NCBI GenBank assembly: GCA_030848705.1
Contig: CM061241.1
Location: forward strand, 82,655,178-82,719,177
Direction of reading: 5' to 3'
DNA from: Heracleum sosnowskyi
Lineage: Eukaryota > Streptophyta > Magnoliopsida > Apiales > Apiaceae
Length of the DNA: 64,000 bases
Part shown: positions 1 through 10,861 of the stretch, one piece after another
Layout of the letters: each line of letters starts with the position of its first letter
Position numbering within the stretch: the first letter of the stretch is position 1
Made by a program: the position numbers and the translations under genes
The notes under the pieces: generated by a model
Database searches by the model: none
What the model was told of the DNA's origin: nothing
The model's input: only the letters and a program-made list of their open reading frames with translations

Positions 1-505
1 CACGGACTATCTTTAACAATTGTTATTTTATAAATAGGTTATAACCAAACTTTTAAAATAATTAATAGCATTAAAATATGTTTTATAATAAATAAGTAAG
101 GTTTTACTCGTGATATTTTTGGAATATGAGGGGTTTAGTAAGAAAAAATAGAAAATGTAACATATTTTAATTGAAAAGGTTGTGCTTTGACCGTGATATT
201 TTTCGGAAAAATGAGGGGTTTTGGTAAGACAAAAGTGAAAAAATAATATGAAAAAGATAATTGATCGTGATATTTTTCGGAAAGAAAAAGATTTTGTTAG
301 AAAAAATAGAAAATGTGATGTGTTTTAGTTGAAAAAGATAAAAGATAATTGGTTATAAATAGATTATATTATTATCTAATAATCTTTTTATAGATAAGTA
401 AGGGTAATTAAGTAAAATCACGGAGTACCAAAAAATAGGTACCGTACCGACCAAACTTTTAATGTTTCGTCTTTAATAATATAATATTGATTTTATTTAC
501 TACAT
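1..505 (-). mobile_element. Helitron-like fragment, truncated by window edge
   Basis: This AT-rich stretch is the same repeat as 18685-19600. Both hold about 80-95 bp units that begin with a word close to CCGTGATATTTTTGGAAA (here near 107, 190 and 263), and both finish with a related tail containing TTTTAATGTTTCGTCT. The second copy carries a Helitron-type 3' end (hairpin plus CTAG), which is cut off here by the window start. No ORF is present. Orientation and class are inferred from the second copy. Confidence 0.5.
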
Positions 506-562
506 TTTAAACTAAAGGAATTAATCATCTAAATATATTAATGTCAATTTATGTAATCGTCC

Positions 563-2871
563 TGTTAGGTCCTGTTGGTCCTCGTGTATTGCAGAAGGGG
601 GGGGGGGGATGAATGCAATACTGATAAAATTCAATCTCAATTTCAACAACCAAAACTAAGATTTAATGTTATCAATAATATGTATGCATTCACAAATAGT
701 ATAATCTGAAGACAGGATTCACAAAATAAATGTTTTTATTTATTTTGCAAAGTGTTGCTACAACCTCAAGAGAGAATTCTTGAGCTTCGGTTTTCTTCAA
801 GACACTTACTTGTCTTCGTTACTTTTCTAGAATAAATTGATAGTCTAAGTATAAAACTAATCCTATCACTGTCAACACGGGTCTGTGAAGCTGCTGTCAT
901 TATCAAGTGGCAGCTTCTTACAAATTGCCTACCCATGCGACATTCCTAAATTGCTAATATGTCAGATATACATTACAAAGAAAGCAACCTAGATTCATTC
1001 TATTTTCAGCTAAAACAATTCAGCAAATAGAGACTTGACCTTGCTCTTGAATTGATTCGCTTTTGTTTTGTAGTGCTTGAAGCTTCTGTCGTAGTCTTGC
1101 AGACTTGGTGCAGCTTAGGGATACTGCAACACGCCTGTTTCTTGAACATTGAAACTATCACGGGATTTGACTGAGAAGATACCTAGAACAGGGATCTTTC
1201 TTGAGACAGTTACTTTTGCCGCAAAGCTTGGTGTCACAGGAATGTACTTTTGGTGACAGTATGAGTTCCCCGCATAGAGTGCTGTCGAGGTTTCCAAACT
1301 TGCTGTCGAGGGCTAAAGTTGTTGTCGCGTAGTCTTCCGCCAATGTTGCTGTCAGAGTGAATATGCTGTCGTGACTTGCAACATTCTGTCTTCTTGTAAT
1401 CTTACTGTCAATGCTTATGACAGTAACATTTATTCATGTTGTCATCTAATATGCATTCTTTGAGGCTTGAACACAGAAAGTGAACTTCTTCCAAATTACA
1501 CAATTAAAATAACATTGCATACTGATTACAAGAGCATACTTTGGCTGTGATAGTTTGTTCTACTTAATTGAAAAATTAAGTACATAAAAAGTTAAGTTGT
1601 TTCAATGCTATCACCCATAAATCCCAACAGGTCCTGATATGATTGTAGAAGGGGGTTAAATACAAACTGTACAGTTTTATCGAATTTGTTTGATTCGTGA
1701 TTTAACAATCCAAGAACAAATTAATGCGGAATTAAATGAAACAAAATTCAAGTTAAATATAACTTATATTAAACTTGAAAGGTGTTGCAAATACAATACG
1801 TATTACAAGGTTTGAATCTCAAACTAATTAAAACAAATCTAGAATAAATTCGACATGAACTTATCTATTTTTGTAATAAAAAGATCGAATACTAAAAGAT
1901 AGTTCGGGATAAATTCTAGGGATAAAGATCCGCTAGATAGTCACAAGTAAACAAGTTCTGGTGGTTTAGATATTACAATAACTACTAGAATTGATTAAAC
2001 TCAAGAATTTAAAGCTTGGACAGTTTTAAGCTTTTAATGGCCGAATGATATGACTTCAGTTTTTCTGTCTTGAAAGTAATAACCAAGATTCTGTCTTTTG
2101 TCTCTCTTTTGAACGCTATTTTTAGCAATTTAGAATGTAGTACTTACCAAAGGCTTGACAGTACTATCGGTAGTACTGTCCAATGGCTTGGCAGTACTAT
2201 CGGTAGTACTGTCCAAAAGACTTGGCAGTACTATCTAAAGTACTACTAATCCTTATATTAATTCTAATTTAATTTATTGTATTAATGAATTTAAAGAATA
2301 AATTAATTCTGAATGAATTAATTTATAGTTTAATTAATTTAAGGAATAAATTAATTCTGATTGAATTAATTTATAGTTTAAATTATTTAACTTATTTAAT
2401 AAATTAAATGAGAATTAATACACTTTCTCGAGAACAAAATCAATCTGTGAACCACTGAAAATAATGACGAACTTTCACTGAATGATGTTGACACTCGATG
2501 TACTGTCTGGTTCATGAGTGACTAACTTCAATGAAGATTTTTCATCTTTTGACTTTAAGCTGTGGTTCTTTTTCTTCTCCCTTTATCAAACACTGTAACA
2601 TGTACACTTTGCTGTCACACTATAGAAATCTCTGTCACTTAAAATAGATCCACTTTCTTGAATAATTCATTGAGACTTGATCAAATAAATGAACTTCTTC
2701 CAAAGTAGAATTACTTCAAGTCTGTAGATTGACTTTAATCATCATTTTTTTGACTGATATAATATTCTGAGATTCTTGTGACAGATTAATTCATTATTTA
2801 CTCATTACATTCTTGATTAAGTTGAGTAGAACCCTCGATGTTTACAAATAGGCCTATACATATGCCTTTCA
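563..2871 (-). mobile_element. Sirevirus LTR (element D), split by a nested solo LTR
   Basis: Read on the minus strand this LTR starts TGAAAGGCATATG next to a polypurine tract and ends GGACCTAACA, the same ends as element A's LTRs. The middle (573-1634) is a later insertion, leaving about 1247 bp of LTR. Its promoter half carries copies of AGTACTATCGGTAGTACT (2153-2245) where element A has GGTATGACC words. It is the 3' LTR of a minus-oriented element whose ORF3 tail and integrase follow at 3127-3940. Confidence 0.8.
573..1629 (-). mobile_element. Solo Sirevirus-type LTR nested in another LTR
   Basis: A 1057-bp sequence with TG...CA ends is flanked by the direct repeat GGTCC (568-572 and 1630-1634). 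With one repeat removed, the two halves of the host LTR join cleanly. On the minus strand it ends with the CCCCCCTTCTGCAAT-type tail typical of the Sirevirus LTRs in this window. It repeats GCTGTCG words at about 890-1420. No internal region is attached, so it is a solo LTR left by LTR-LTR recombination. Confidence 0.85.
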
Positions 2872-2885
2872 ATCTCCCCCTATTT
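2872..2885 (-). other. Polypurine tract of element D
   Basis: On the minus strand AAATAGGGGGAGAT directly precedes the LTR start, the standard plus-strand primer position. It is identical to the tract before element A's 3' LTR at 14619-14632. Confidence 0.8.
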
Positions 2886-3126
2886 GTTTGTTAGAGAATA
2901 ACAACCAAATACCTAGAGGATAACTCAACTAATAAACAAGAAAAAGATAAGACTTTAAGAGCCAATTAAATAATAAAAAGTTATGGTTCATATTTAACAT
3001 TTTCCATATTTAAACAGTAAAGATAAATACAAGATAGATGTTCCTCTAGCCTGAACATATGATTACATTATTTTATCTTGATTTACCTAAACTCTAAACA
3101 TATTACAATAAAAACTGAGCCTGAGT

Positions 3127-3320
3127 TCACTTGTCCTGATCACTCATTTCACCTTCCTCCATAGCATTTATCAAATCTTTGTCGAGGACGCGGTCACTTT
3201 CTGATGTAAGAATATCAGGTCTGACTGGTTGAGTTGTGACTTTCTTCATCCTATTCTTCAACTGATGATACCTCTTAATGTTGGCTATGCAATTGTCTTG
3301 AATCAAATCAACAACTTCTG
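3127..3320 (-). pseudogene. C-terminal remnant of Sirevirus ORF3 (element D)
   Basis: On the minus strand this encodes a tail with LIQDNCIANIKRYHQ and TSESDRVLDKDL, ending in an acidic EEGEM segment and a stop near 3127. It closely matches the last 65 or so residues of the complete 1169-residue ORF3 at 10862-14371. The upstream part is missing: it joins directly to the spacer after integrase at about 3320, so a deletion removed RT, RNase H and most of ORF3. Confidence 0.7.
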
Positions 3321-3941
3321 TCTAGCAACAATCTCAGGTGGATTCTCATCATCTGATTCTAAATCTGACAAATTATCAAACTTCAGTTTCTCAGATGGAT
3401 TTTATGTTTGGATACTTGGGAGTTTAGTGTCATCAAAAGTAACATTGACACTTTCTTTGACCTGATGACTGTCAATTATATACACCATGTAAGATCTTCT
3501 GGAGTAACCAACAAAAATAGCTTCATATGCTTTGGCCTCGAACTTGCCACGTCGAACATCTCCATCTTTTAGCACAAAACATTTAGCACCATATACATGA
3601 AAATATTTGAGGGTTGGTTTCTTGTCATTTATGATCTCATAAGGTGTCTTCATTAAGTCCTTGTTGATTAAAGTTCGATTCTGAGTATAACATTCAGTGT
3701 TGACAACTTCAGCCCAGAAGTACATAGGAAGTCTTGATTTACTTAACATTGTCCTTGCAGCTTCAATCAAAGTATGATTCTTCCTTTCTACCACTCCATT
3801 TTGTTGAGGAGTTCCAGGGGCTGAGTATTGTCTTGTTATCCATTTGTCTGCATAGAAGTCATTCAGAACTGCATTCTTGAATTATGTTTCATTGTCTGAC
3901 CTTATTGCTCTAACTGAAAACTTAGAATCCAACTCAATCCA
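3321..3941 (-). pseudogene. Copia pol fragment: integrase core and C-terminal part
   Basis: The minus strand encodes the end of the integrase catalytic core, including the IRSDN strand and VERKNHTLIEAARTML around the catalytic Glu, then the YFWAE and FVGYSRRSY segments, ending in the acidic spacer that precedes RT in intact copies. Protease, the integrase zinc finger, RT and RNase H are absent. Near 3940 the homology stops and a short plus-strand pol word (FEQQ) begins, which marks an inversion junction older than element A. It is dead. Confidence 0.75.
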
Positions 3942-3946
3942 TTTGA

Positions 3947-3951
3947 ACAAC
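3947..3951. other. Left target-site duplication of element A
   Basis: ACAAC stands directly before the LTR start at 3952 and again at 15989-15993 directly after the far LTR. With element A and one copy removed, the flanks restore a continuous pol reading frame (FEQQQVWKLV). Confidence 0.85.
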
Positions 3952-4827
3952 TGAAAGGCATATGTTCTGGCCTATTAATATTCCGAGAAAACAACTTAAT
4001 TTAAACAAGTATGTAATAAGTAAATAATAAGTTAATATGTCACAGGAATCTCAGATAGTTTTATCTGTCAAGAGAATGGAGAATTAAAGTCATCTACAGA
4101 CTTGAAGATTATTCTACATTGAAAGAAGTTCAATTTATTGTTCAAGCCTCAGTGAAGTATTCAAGTAAGTGGATTTACTACAGTGACAGAGATTTCCAGT
4201 GGTGACGGAAGAAGTACAGGATACAGAGTTTTGTCAAAGCTAAAGAAAAGAAGCCACATCTTTAAATGTTTTAAAGATGAAGAATTATCATTGAAGTCAG
4301 TTATTCATGAAACCAGACAGTGCATCGAATGACGACATCATCAGTGGAATTAAATCATCTATATTCAGTGGTTTTCAGAAGATAGAGGAATGCAAGGTTG
4401 TTAAGTTATCTTATTTGATTTATTAATTTAATTTAATTAATAAATTAATTCTATCAGAATTAATTTATTTATTAAATTAATTAATATTAGTTGTCTAAAT
4501 TATTTATTAAGTTAATTCTATAAAAGAATTAATTTAATCTATAATTTAATCTAACTAATTAAATTAAAAGGATTTTCTGAAATCAAACTTGTATGACCTG
4601 TATTATTAATTCTAAGGAACTCGGTATGACCTAAATGGATAACTCTTCTACTGAATTATTTATTAGGTCATACTAAGTCCTTTTTCAAGGTCATACAGTT
4701 TGCTTTTTGCAGGTTCTACCGAGAATTGTTTAAAGTGTCTCAGGTCATACCGAATTTGTTTCTGAGGTCATACAAGGCATTTGTCAGGTCATACAAGGCA
4801 AATAAATTGTATATACCCGGGGCCAGA
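3952..4827 (+). repeat. Truncated 5' LTR of element A
   Basis: It begins TGAAAGGCATATG and follows the 3' LTR to CCAGA (4823-4827), where element C interrupts it about 10 bp after the TATA-like TGTATATACC. CGGTATGACC and AGGTCATACC words occur at about 4590-4800. The remaining third of the LTR is missing. Confidence 0.85.
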
Positions 4828-6001
4828 TGTTAGGTCCCGAAGTATCGTAGAAGGGGGGGTTGAATACGATACTCACAAATAATTCAATTTCGTTCGCGGA
4901 TAATTCATTCAGTTCTATAACGAAATCAAACACACCAAACCAAACCAAGAGTCGGGGAATATATCTTTTTATAAATATAAACCTCGAGGGGTGCTACAAT
5001 TTCTAATCCGTAGATTAGCTTCAATGAGTTCTAGGTTATTCATAATCAATACAATGAAAGAATTCTGAGCACTATAAATTTCTATGATCTTCTCCGGCTG
5101 AAAACTCTCTCTCAGTAGTTGCTACTATGAACTAACCTCGACTGAAGAAGACACACTCTTCTCTCTGTTAATTGTAGACTTCTGTTTTTGAAAACTATCG
5201 AACCTTAATTGTTAAAACAATCTTGGCCGTCCAATTCTCATCAACCTGTCAGACAAACAAACTTTTCACCCACTTTTCCAAATGAAAACTATCGAATGAA
5301 AAAACTATCAAATAGAATACTTACTTTATGCTTTCCATTCGATGGTTTACTAAACTAGAAAACTATCAAATAATAAAGTAATCATTTCATTCCATGATTA
5401 CATACATTCGATGGTTTTCTATTTTAGAAAACTATCAAATAATAAAATAATCATGTCATGTCATGATTACATATATTCGATGGTTTTCTAATTAGAAAAA
5501 CCATCGAACCTTTTCTTTTGTTAGTCTCCAGAAAAGTTTCAGGGTGTTTAAGTTTTAGACTGTATCAATTTCTTCCGAGACGATAAAACAATTTGATCTT
5601 TTCAGTGCCGTCACCTAGTGCAACTGGTCTGGTTCACAGATGAATAACACTTGATCAATTCTTCTTTTATGTCTTCAATTCAATGTTGCTGATAAGTCCT
5701 TTGTCGTCCTGGTTGCTTCATCACTGGAATCCTGTGGTACTGAACCCTAAATAATTCACATACTTCTGTCGTCTTGAAAGTCTTGTTTCTTTTGTTGTCA
5801 CTGAGGCTTGAACATTTTCATGAACTTCTTTCCGTGACCTGTTTACGGACTTCAAGAATACATAACGTATTTTGATTTTTTGAGTTTACCTTTTCTTCTT
5901 TGATTCTGGATTCCTGTGCTTCTGTTAATATTATTGTATGTCTTGTCCTTTGTTGAGTTGTAGTTATCTCTTTTACATCTTATGTTACATTATGCTTTAC
6001 A
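4828..6001 (-). repeat. 3' LTR of minus-strand Sirevirus element C
   Basis: A 1174-bp LTR with TG...CA ends; the minus strand starts TGTAAAGCATAATG beside a polypurine tract (6002-6015). It was inserted into A's LTR after CCAGA; the matching second TSD copy is lost because the far half of C is deleted. Its promoter half (5283-5515) is packed with AAAACTATCGAATG words and inverted forms CATTCGATGGTTTT. These words occur in no other element here. Confidence 0.8.
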
Positions 6002-6234
6002 ATCTCCCCCTATTTGATTGGATAGAGTTCGACAAGCAAATACTTCGAGGATAACTCAACTAACTAAGGAAACATGAAACTACTTAAAGTAAGACAGCGT
6101 AATAATATTAATGCATTCGGGATCAGATATATATACATTTCCAGATTTCATAAATCAAAGAACAATAAAACTTTTCACTTTGAAGTTGCTCCTCTTGATT
6201 GAGCTGATAGTTCTTTTGTTCTTTGCTTCGATCT
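6002..6234 (-). other. Polypurine tract and 3' untranslated region of element C
   Basis: On the minus strand AAATAGGGGGAGAT (6002-6015) precedes the LTR. Between it and the ORF3 stop lie about 220 bp of non-coding sequence, as in element A between 14371 and its PPT. Confidence 0.6.
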
Positions 6235-6541
6235 TCAGTCCATTCCAATCTCACCTTCTTCACTCATTGGATCGGAGTTAGCAGCTTGATAATCAATCAC
6301 TGATAGATAGTGCAGTGGTTCTCCAGGTTTAAGGATTGCTCCTAGGATGTGTCTTCCAATAAATCCAACCTCTTGACCCACTCCAGCCCATAACCATGCA
6401 ATGTTAACATCTTTCTTGTTTAGCTTTGGCATGTTTGGCAATCTGGTATGCACTTCCAATCCTTTCTCCACTCTCTTCCTATAGTAGGGAACATTCTCTA
6501 TAAGATATTTTCTTAGAGTGTCGGCTGCTTTTGTCCTTCTC
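6235..6541 (-). pseudogene. C-terminal remnant of Sirevirus ORF3 (element C)
   Basis: The minus strand is open for about 100 residues and ends at a stop at 6235. The final SEEGEIGMD resembles the EEGEM tails of the ORF3 copies at 3127 and 14371, and the position just upstream of the PPT is the ORF3 position. The preceding residues (KYLIENVPYYRKRVEKGLEV) are diverged from A's ORF3. At about 6541 the sequence changes abruptly to plus-strand gag of element A, so this is a deletion or recombination breakpoint. Confidence 0.55.
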
Positions 6542-6545
6542 CGTT

Positions 6546-6724
6546 GATGTGAATCCAGTGGATCTAAGCCTACTCAGAAATGTGTTAAGGCTGGTTATAA
6601 ATGGAAACGCTCTTATGTGAAAGAGGTTGAAGTAGTTTTAGCTAAAAATGTTGTTTTGCCTGACAAAGGCCAGTTCTTTAAGTATGCCGGACCCAATCAA
6701 TTTTGGGCTCCGAAGAAGGTCTAA
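6546..6724 (+). pseudogene. gag C-terminal remnant of element A
   Basis: An open frame ends GPNQFWAPKKV with a TAA at 6722-6724, directly upstream of pol. The intact Sirevirus gag at 51640-54111 ends in the comparable motif GPKETWVPKST. Only the last 60 or so residues remain; the RNA-binding zinc knuckles and the N-terminal part were removed at the junction with element C. The frame is +1 relative to the downstream pol frame, the same relation as in the intact element. Confidence 0.7.
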
Positions 6725-9700
6725 TCAATTTGATATTGCAGGGAGTTAAACAGGTAAACCGTGTTATATGGATTCTTGACAGTGGTTGTTCAAGGCATAT
6801 GACCGGAGATAGAGCCCTGCTATCAGATGTGGTTGTGAAAGCTGGCCCAGTAGTTACCTTTGGAGATAACAACAAGGGTCTTACGAAAGGATATGGCTGT
6901 TTGAAGTACGGAAATGTTATCATTGAAGATGTTTCATTTGTGGAAGGTCTGACGTTCAATCTTCTCAGCATCAGTCAGTTCTGTGACAGAGGATATGATG
7001 TTTCCTTTGAAAGAGAGAAGTGTCAGATCACTCACAAGAAGAATGGAAAGCCTGCTCTTCAAGGAGTAAGGAAAGGTGATTTGTTCATAGCTGATCTGAA
7101 CTCGGGATTCAAAGATGAAGTTAATTGTTTTTATGCTAAAGCTTCATCAGATGATAGTTGGCTATGGCACAAGAAGATGTCTCACCTTAACTTCAAAACC
7201 ATGAACTCTTTAGTCAAGAGGGAATTGGTTAGAAGTTTGCCTCAGATGGAATTTACACAGGAAGGACTGTGTGAGGCATGTCAGAAAGGAAAGTCAAAGA
7301 AAGCTTCTCACAAGGGCACTGACACATCATCAATAACTGAACCTCTTCAGCTACTGCACATGGATTTGTTTGGTCCAGTTAATGTGATGTCCATGTCAAA
7401 GAAGCAATATGCACTTGTGATTGTTGATGATTTTTCTAAATATACTTGGGTTTTATTCCTACGTTCCAAGGATGAGACCCCATTCCTGGTGATTGGCCAC
7501 ATAAAGTTGATTGAGCTGGATTCTAGATTCCCTGTTAGAGCCATAAGGTCAGATAATGGTACTGAATTCAAAAATGCCATTCTAAATGACTTTTGTGCTG
7601 ATAAAGGAATAACAAGACAGTATTCTGCCCCTAGAACTCCTCAACAAAATGGAGTAGTGGAAAGAAAGAATCGTACATTGATTGAAGCAGCTAGGACTAT
7701 GCTAAGTGAGTCCAAACTTCCAACGTACTTTTGGGCTGAAGCAGCGAATACAGCTTGTTATACTCAGAATCGAACTTTAATCAACAAGGACTTAATGAAG
7801 ACTCCGTATGAGATCATGAACAACAAGAAACCAACTGTCAAGTACTTTCATGTATTTGGAGCAAAATGCTTTGTGCTTATAGATGAAAATGTTAAACGTG
7901 GCAAGTTTGATGCAAAGGCACAAGAAGCTATTTTTGTTGGTTATTCCAGAAGATCTTACAAGGTCTACGTGGTTGGCAGTCACACAGTAAAGGAAAGTGT
8001 CAATGTTACTTTTGATGACACTAAGTTCCCCAGTATCCAAAAAGAAGACTCATCTGAAAAGCTGAAGTTTGATAACTTGCCAGACTCAGAATCAGATGAT
8101 GAAGCCCCACCTGAAGTTATTGCTGGTGATGATAATAACAATGATGATAATGATCATGGTGATGGTGGTGGAAACACTGGTAACAATGGAGATACCACCA
8201 ACACTGGAGAAGAATCATCAAGGCAAACAGGCAACAACTCAGGGGGAGCAAATGAAGGATCAACTAGTCACTCACAACATCAAAGTGAATTTCAAGGTGA
8301 ATCATCAAGATCAAATCTTCCAAGACAAACTGTTTGGAATAGAGCTCATCCTTTTGAGCTGATCATTGGTGATCCGGATGTTGGAGTTAAAACTAGAAGT
8401 GCTTCTCAGAATGAATGTCTTTTCTCAGCATTTCTATCTAAAATGGAGCCAAAGAAAACTGAGGAAGCACTGACTGATCCAGATTGGGTGATTGCTATGC
8501 AAGATGAACTCAATCAATTTGAACAACAGCAAGTCTGGAAGCTGGTACCCAGGCCAAAGAACAAGAAAGTAGTTGGTACAAGATGGGTATACAGGAACAA
8601 GCTAGATGAGGAAGGCATTGTTACAAGGAACAAGGCAAGACTGGTTGCACAAGGGTATTCACAAGCTGAAGGCATTGATTATGATGAAACCTATGCACCA
8701 GTGGCTAGACTTGAGGCCATCAGGATGTTCTTAGCATTTGCTGCTTACTCCAATTTTAAAGTCTATCAAATGGATGTTAAGAGTGCATTCCTGAATGGTG
8801 AACTTGATGAAGAAGTCTATGTGGAACAGCCCCCCTGGCTTTGAAAATCAGGAACTGCTGGACTTTGTGTACTTTCTATTCAAGGCTATCTATGGTCTCA
8901 AACAAGCCCCAAGAAAATGGTATGACACTCTCTCTGGTTTTCTTTTAGAAAATGGTTTTGTTAGAGGTATCATAGACAAAACTCTTTTTTCAAAGAAACA
9001 CAAAAGTGATATGATATTAGTCCAAGTCTATGTGGATGACATCATATTTGGGTCTACTAATGATAATCTCTGTAAGAGATTTGCTGAGCTTATGCAGAGT
9101 AAGTTTGAAATGAGTATGATGGGTGAGCTGAAGTTCTTTCTTGGATTGCAAGTAAGTCAAAGGTCAAATGGTATATTTATTTGTCAATCCAAGTATCTCA
9201 AAGAACTCCTCAAGAAGTATCACATGGAGGATTCAGCATCAGCAAGGACTCCATCTTCAACAGCCATCAAACTTGGAGCTTCTGACAAATCTATCAAGGT
9301 AGATGTCACAAGCTACAGAGGTATGATTGGCTCCTTACTCTATCTTACTGCTAGTAGACCAGATATTATGTATGCTACATGCTTATGTGCAAGGTTCCAA
9401 GCGGACCCTAGAGATGTACATCTCGTTGCTGTGAAAAGAATCTTGAGATATCTTAAGGGTACACCTAATCTAGGTATCTGGTACCCTAAAGATTCTGGTT
9501 TTAATCTTGTTGGATATACAGATTCTGATTATGCAGGTAGTGTTGTGGATAGAAAGAGTACCTCAGGGAGTTGTCAATTCCTAGGAGGTAGGTTGATTTC
9601 CTGGTATAGCAAGAAACAGCAAACAGTTTCCAATTCAACAGCAGAAGCTGAATATATTGCTGCTGGAAGCTGTTGTGCTCAGATCTTATGGATAAGGAAT

Positions 9701-9979
9701 CAATTAAAGGACTATGGCTTTGCATTAGACAAAATTCCCATATTTTGTGATAACACAAGTGCCATAGCAATCTCCAACAACCCTGTGCAGCACTCGAGAA
9801 CGAAGCACATTGATATCAGGTATCATTTTATCAGAGAGCATGTCATGAATGGAACTGTGGAGTTACATTTTGTACCCACAGAAGAACAAACTGCAGATAT
9901 ATTCACTAAATCTGTTGACGAATCCACATTTATCAAGTTAGTTGGTAAATTGGGTATGTTAAACAGTCTTAGTGATTAA
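6703..9979 (+). pseudogene. pol: Sirevirus pol of element A: PR-IN-RT-RH, one frameshift
   Basis: Copia-order polyprotein. The aspartic protease site LDSGCSRHMTGD is near residue 25; the integrase zinc finger starts with HKKMSHLNF and ends CEACQKGK; the DDE core has HMDLFGPV, SDNGTEF and QQNGVVERKNRTL. RT has VYQMDVKSAFLNG and YVDDIIFGST; RNase H has DSDYAGSVVDRKSTSG, TAEAEYIAAG and the terminal SRTKHIDIRYHFIREH. The frame breaks at a run of six C (8830-8835), where the motif VEQPPGFEN requires five, so RT is split between the frames 6703-8844 and 8795-9979. No other lesion is obvious. There is no ATG at the start; the frame is simply open into the gag tail. The break may be a real mutation or a homopolymer error in the assembly. 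Confidence 0.9.
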
Positions 9980-10861
9980 CAATATCTCTGTCATATTTGT
10001 TCTTTCAATAATTTCATTTTCTCTTGTCATTTAAATGATATTCTCTGCTAATTCTCATTTAATTTAATGTTACATGCTTGTGTATTTAAATATCTCTGAA
10101 TATTTTATTTTCTTTAAAAATATTTTTCTCATATTTTTTAAGTAGAGAAATGTATTTTTATTGAAAATATATTTATTTAGAATTATTTAGATATTTTTCA
10201 GATTGTAAATATTGTTGTTCAAATTTCTCTGCAGGTTTATAGTAGTTTTTTTGTTCTTTCATATATTTTATGCAGTAGGTTTCAGGTTTTATAAACTGTT
10301 ATGTGAATATTGTCTGTTTCTGCTGCTTCTGTTTGTATATAATTCGGTATGACCCTTTAGTTTGGTCATATTGGTATGTTTTTCATTTCTGTTAATAGTT
10401 TAATTGATTATAATATTCGGTATGACCTCAGGTTTGGTCATATTGGAATTTATTTTTGTTTATTAGGATTCAAAAACTCGGTATGACCTAGTTAGAGGTC
10501 ATACTGGTTTTTATTTTATTTTTTTATTAGTATTTTTTTCAGTTTTCTCGGTATGACCTCAAGGAAAGCTCGGTATGACCTGGTACAAAACTCGGTATGA
10601 CCTCCCTTTAGGTCATACCGAGCTCAGCAGAACCCTTCTCTATAAATACCTGTGCTTTTCTAGTTCTTTTTCTTTTCATTCCTTTCTAACTCAAGTTTTT
10701 ACTTAGTTAACTTTGCTCTAGTTTGTGTTTTATTCCTAGAACAACGAACTATTGCAAATTTTTCTTGTGAATTACTTGGGATTTTATTTCTTTTCTGATT
10801 ACTATTATTATTAATTGTTGTTTTATTCTAGTAATATTTTTATTTTATTATTTATTTTCAA
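9980..10861 (+). promoter_or_regulatory. pol-ORF3 spacer with signature-word cluster and TATA box
   Basis: No ORF occupies this 880-bp spacer. From 10345 to 10623 it repeats CGGTATGACC and the inverted AGGTCATACC, ending with a perfect 13-bp hairpin stem (10591-10603 with 10610-10622). The same words fill element A's LTRs at 4590-4800 and 15266-15480. Directly after the cluster comes CTATAAATA (10640-10648), a good TATA box, exactly 221 nt before the ORF3 ATG. I infer an internal promoter for ORF3; no transcript evidence is available to me. Confidence 0.6.

Noticed and set aside
1115..1343. Two overlapping minus ORFs of 60 codons
   Set aside because: Both are inside a solo LTR and follow the repeated CTGTCG words; no gene.
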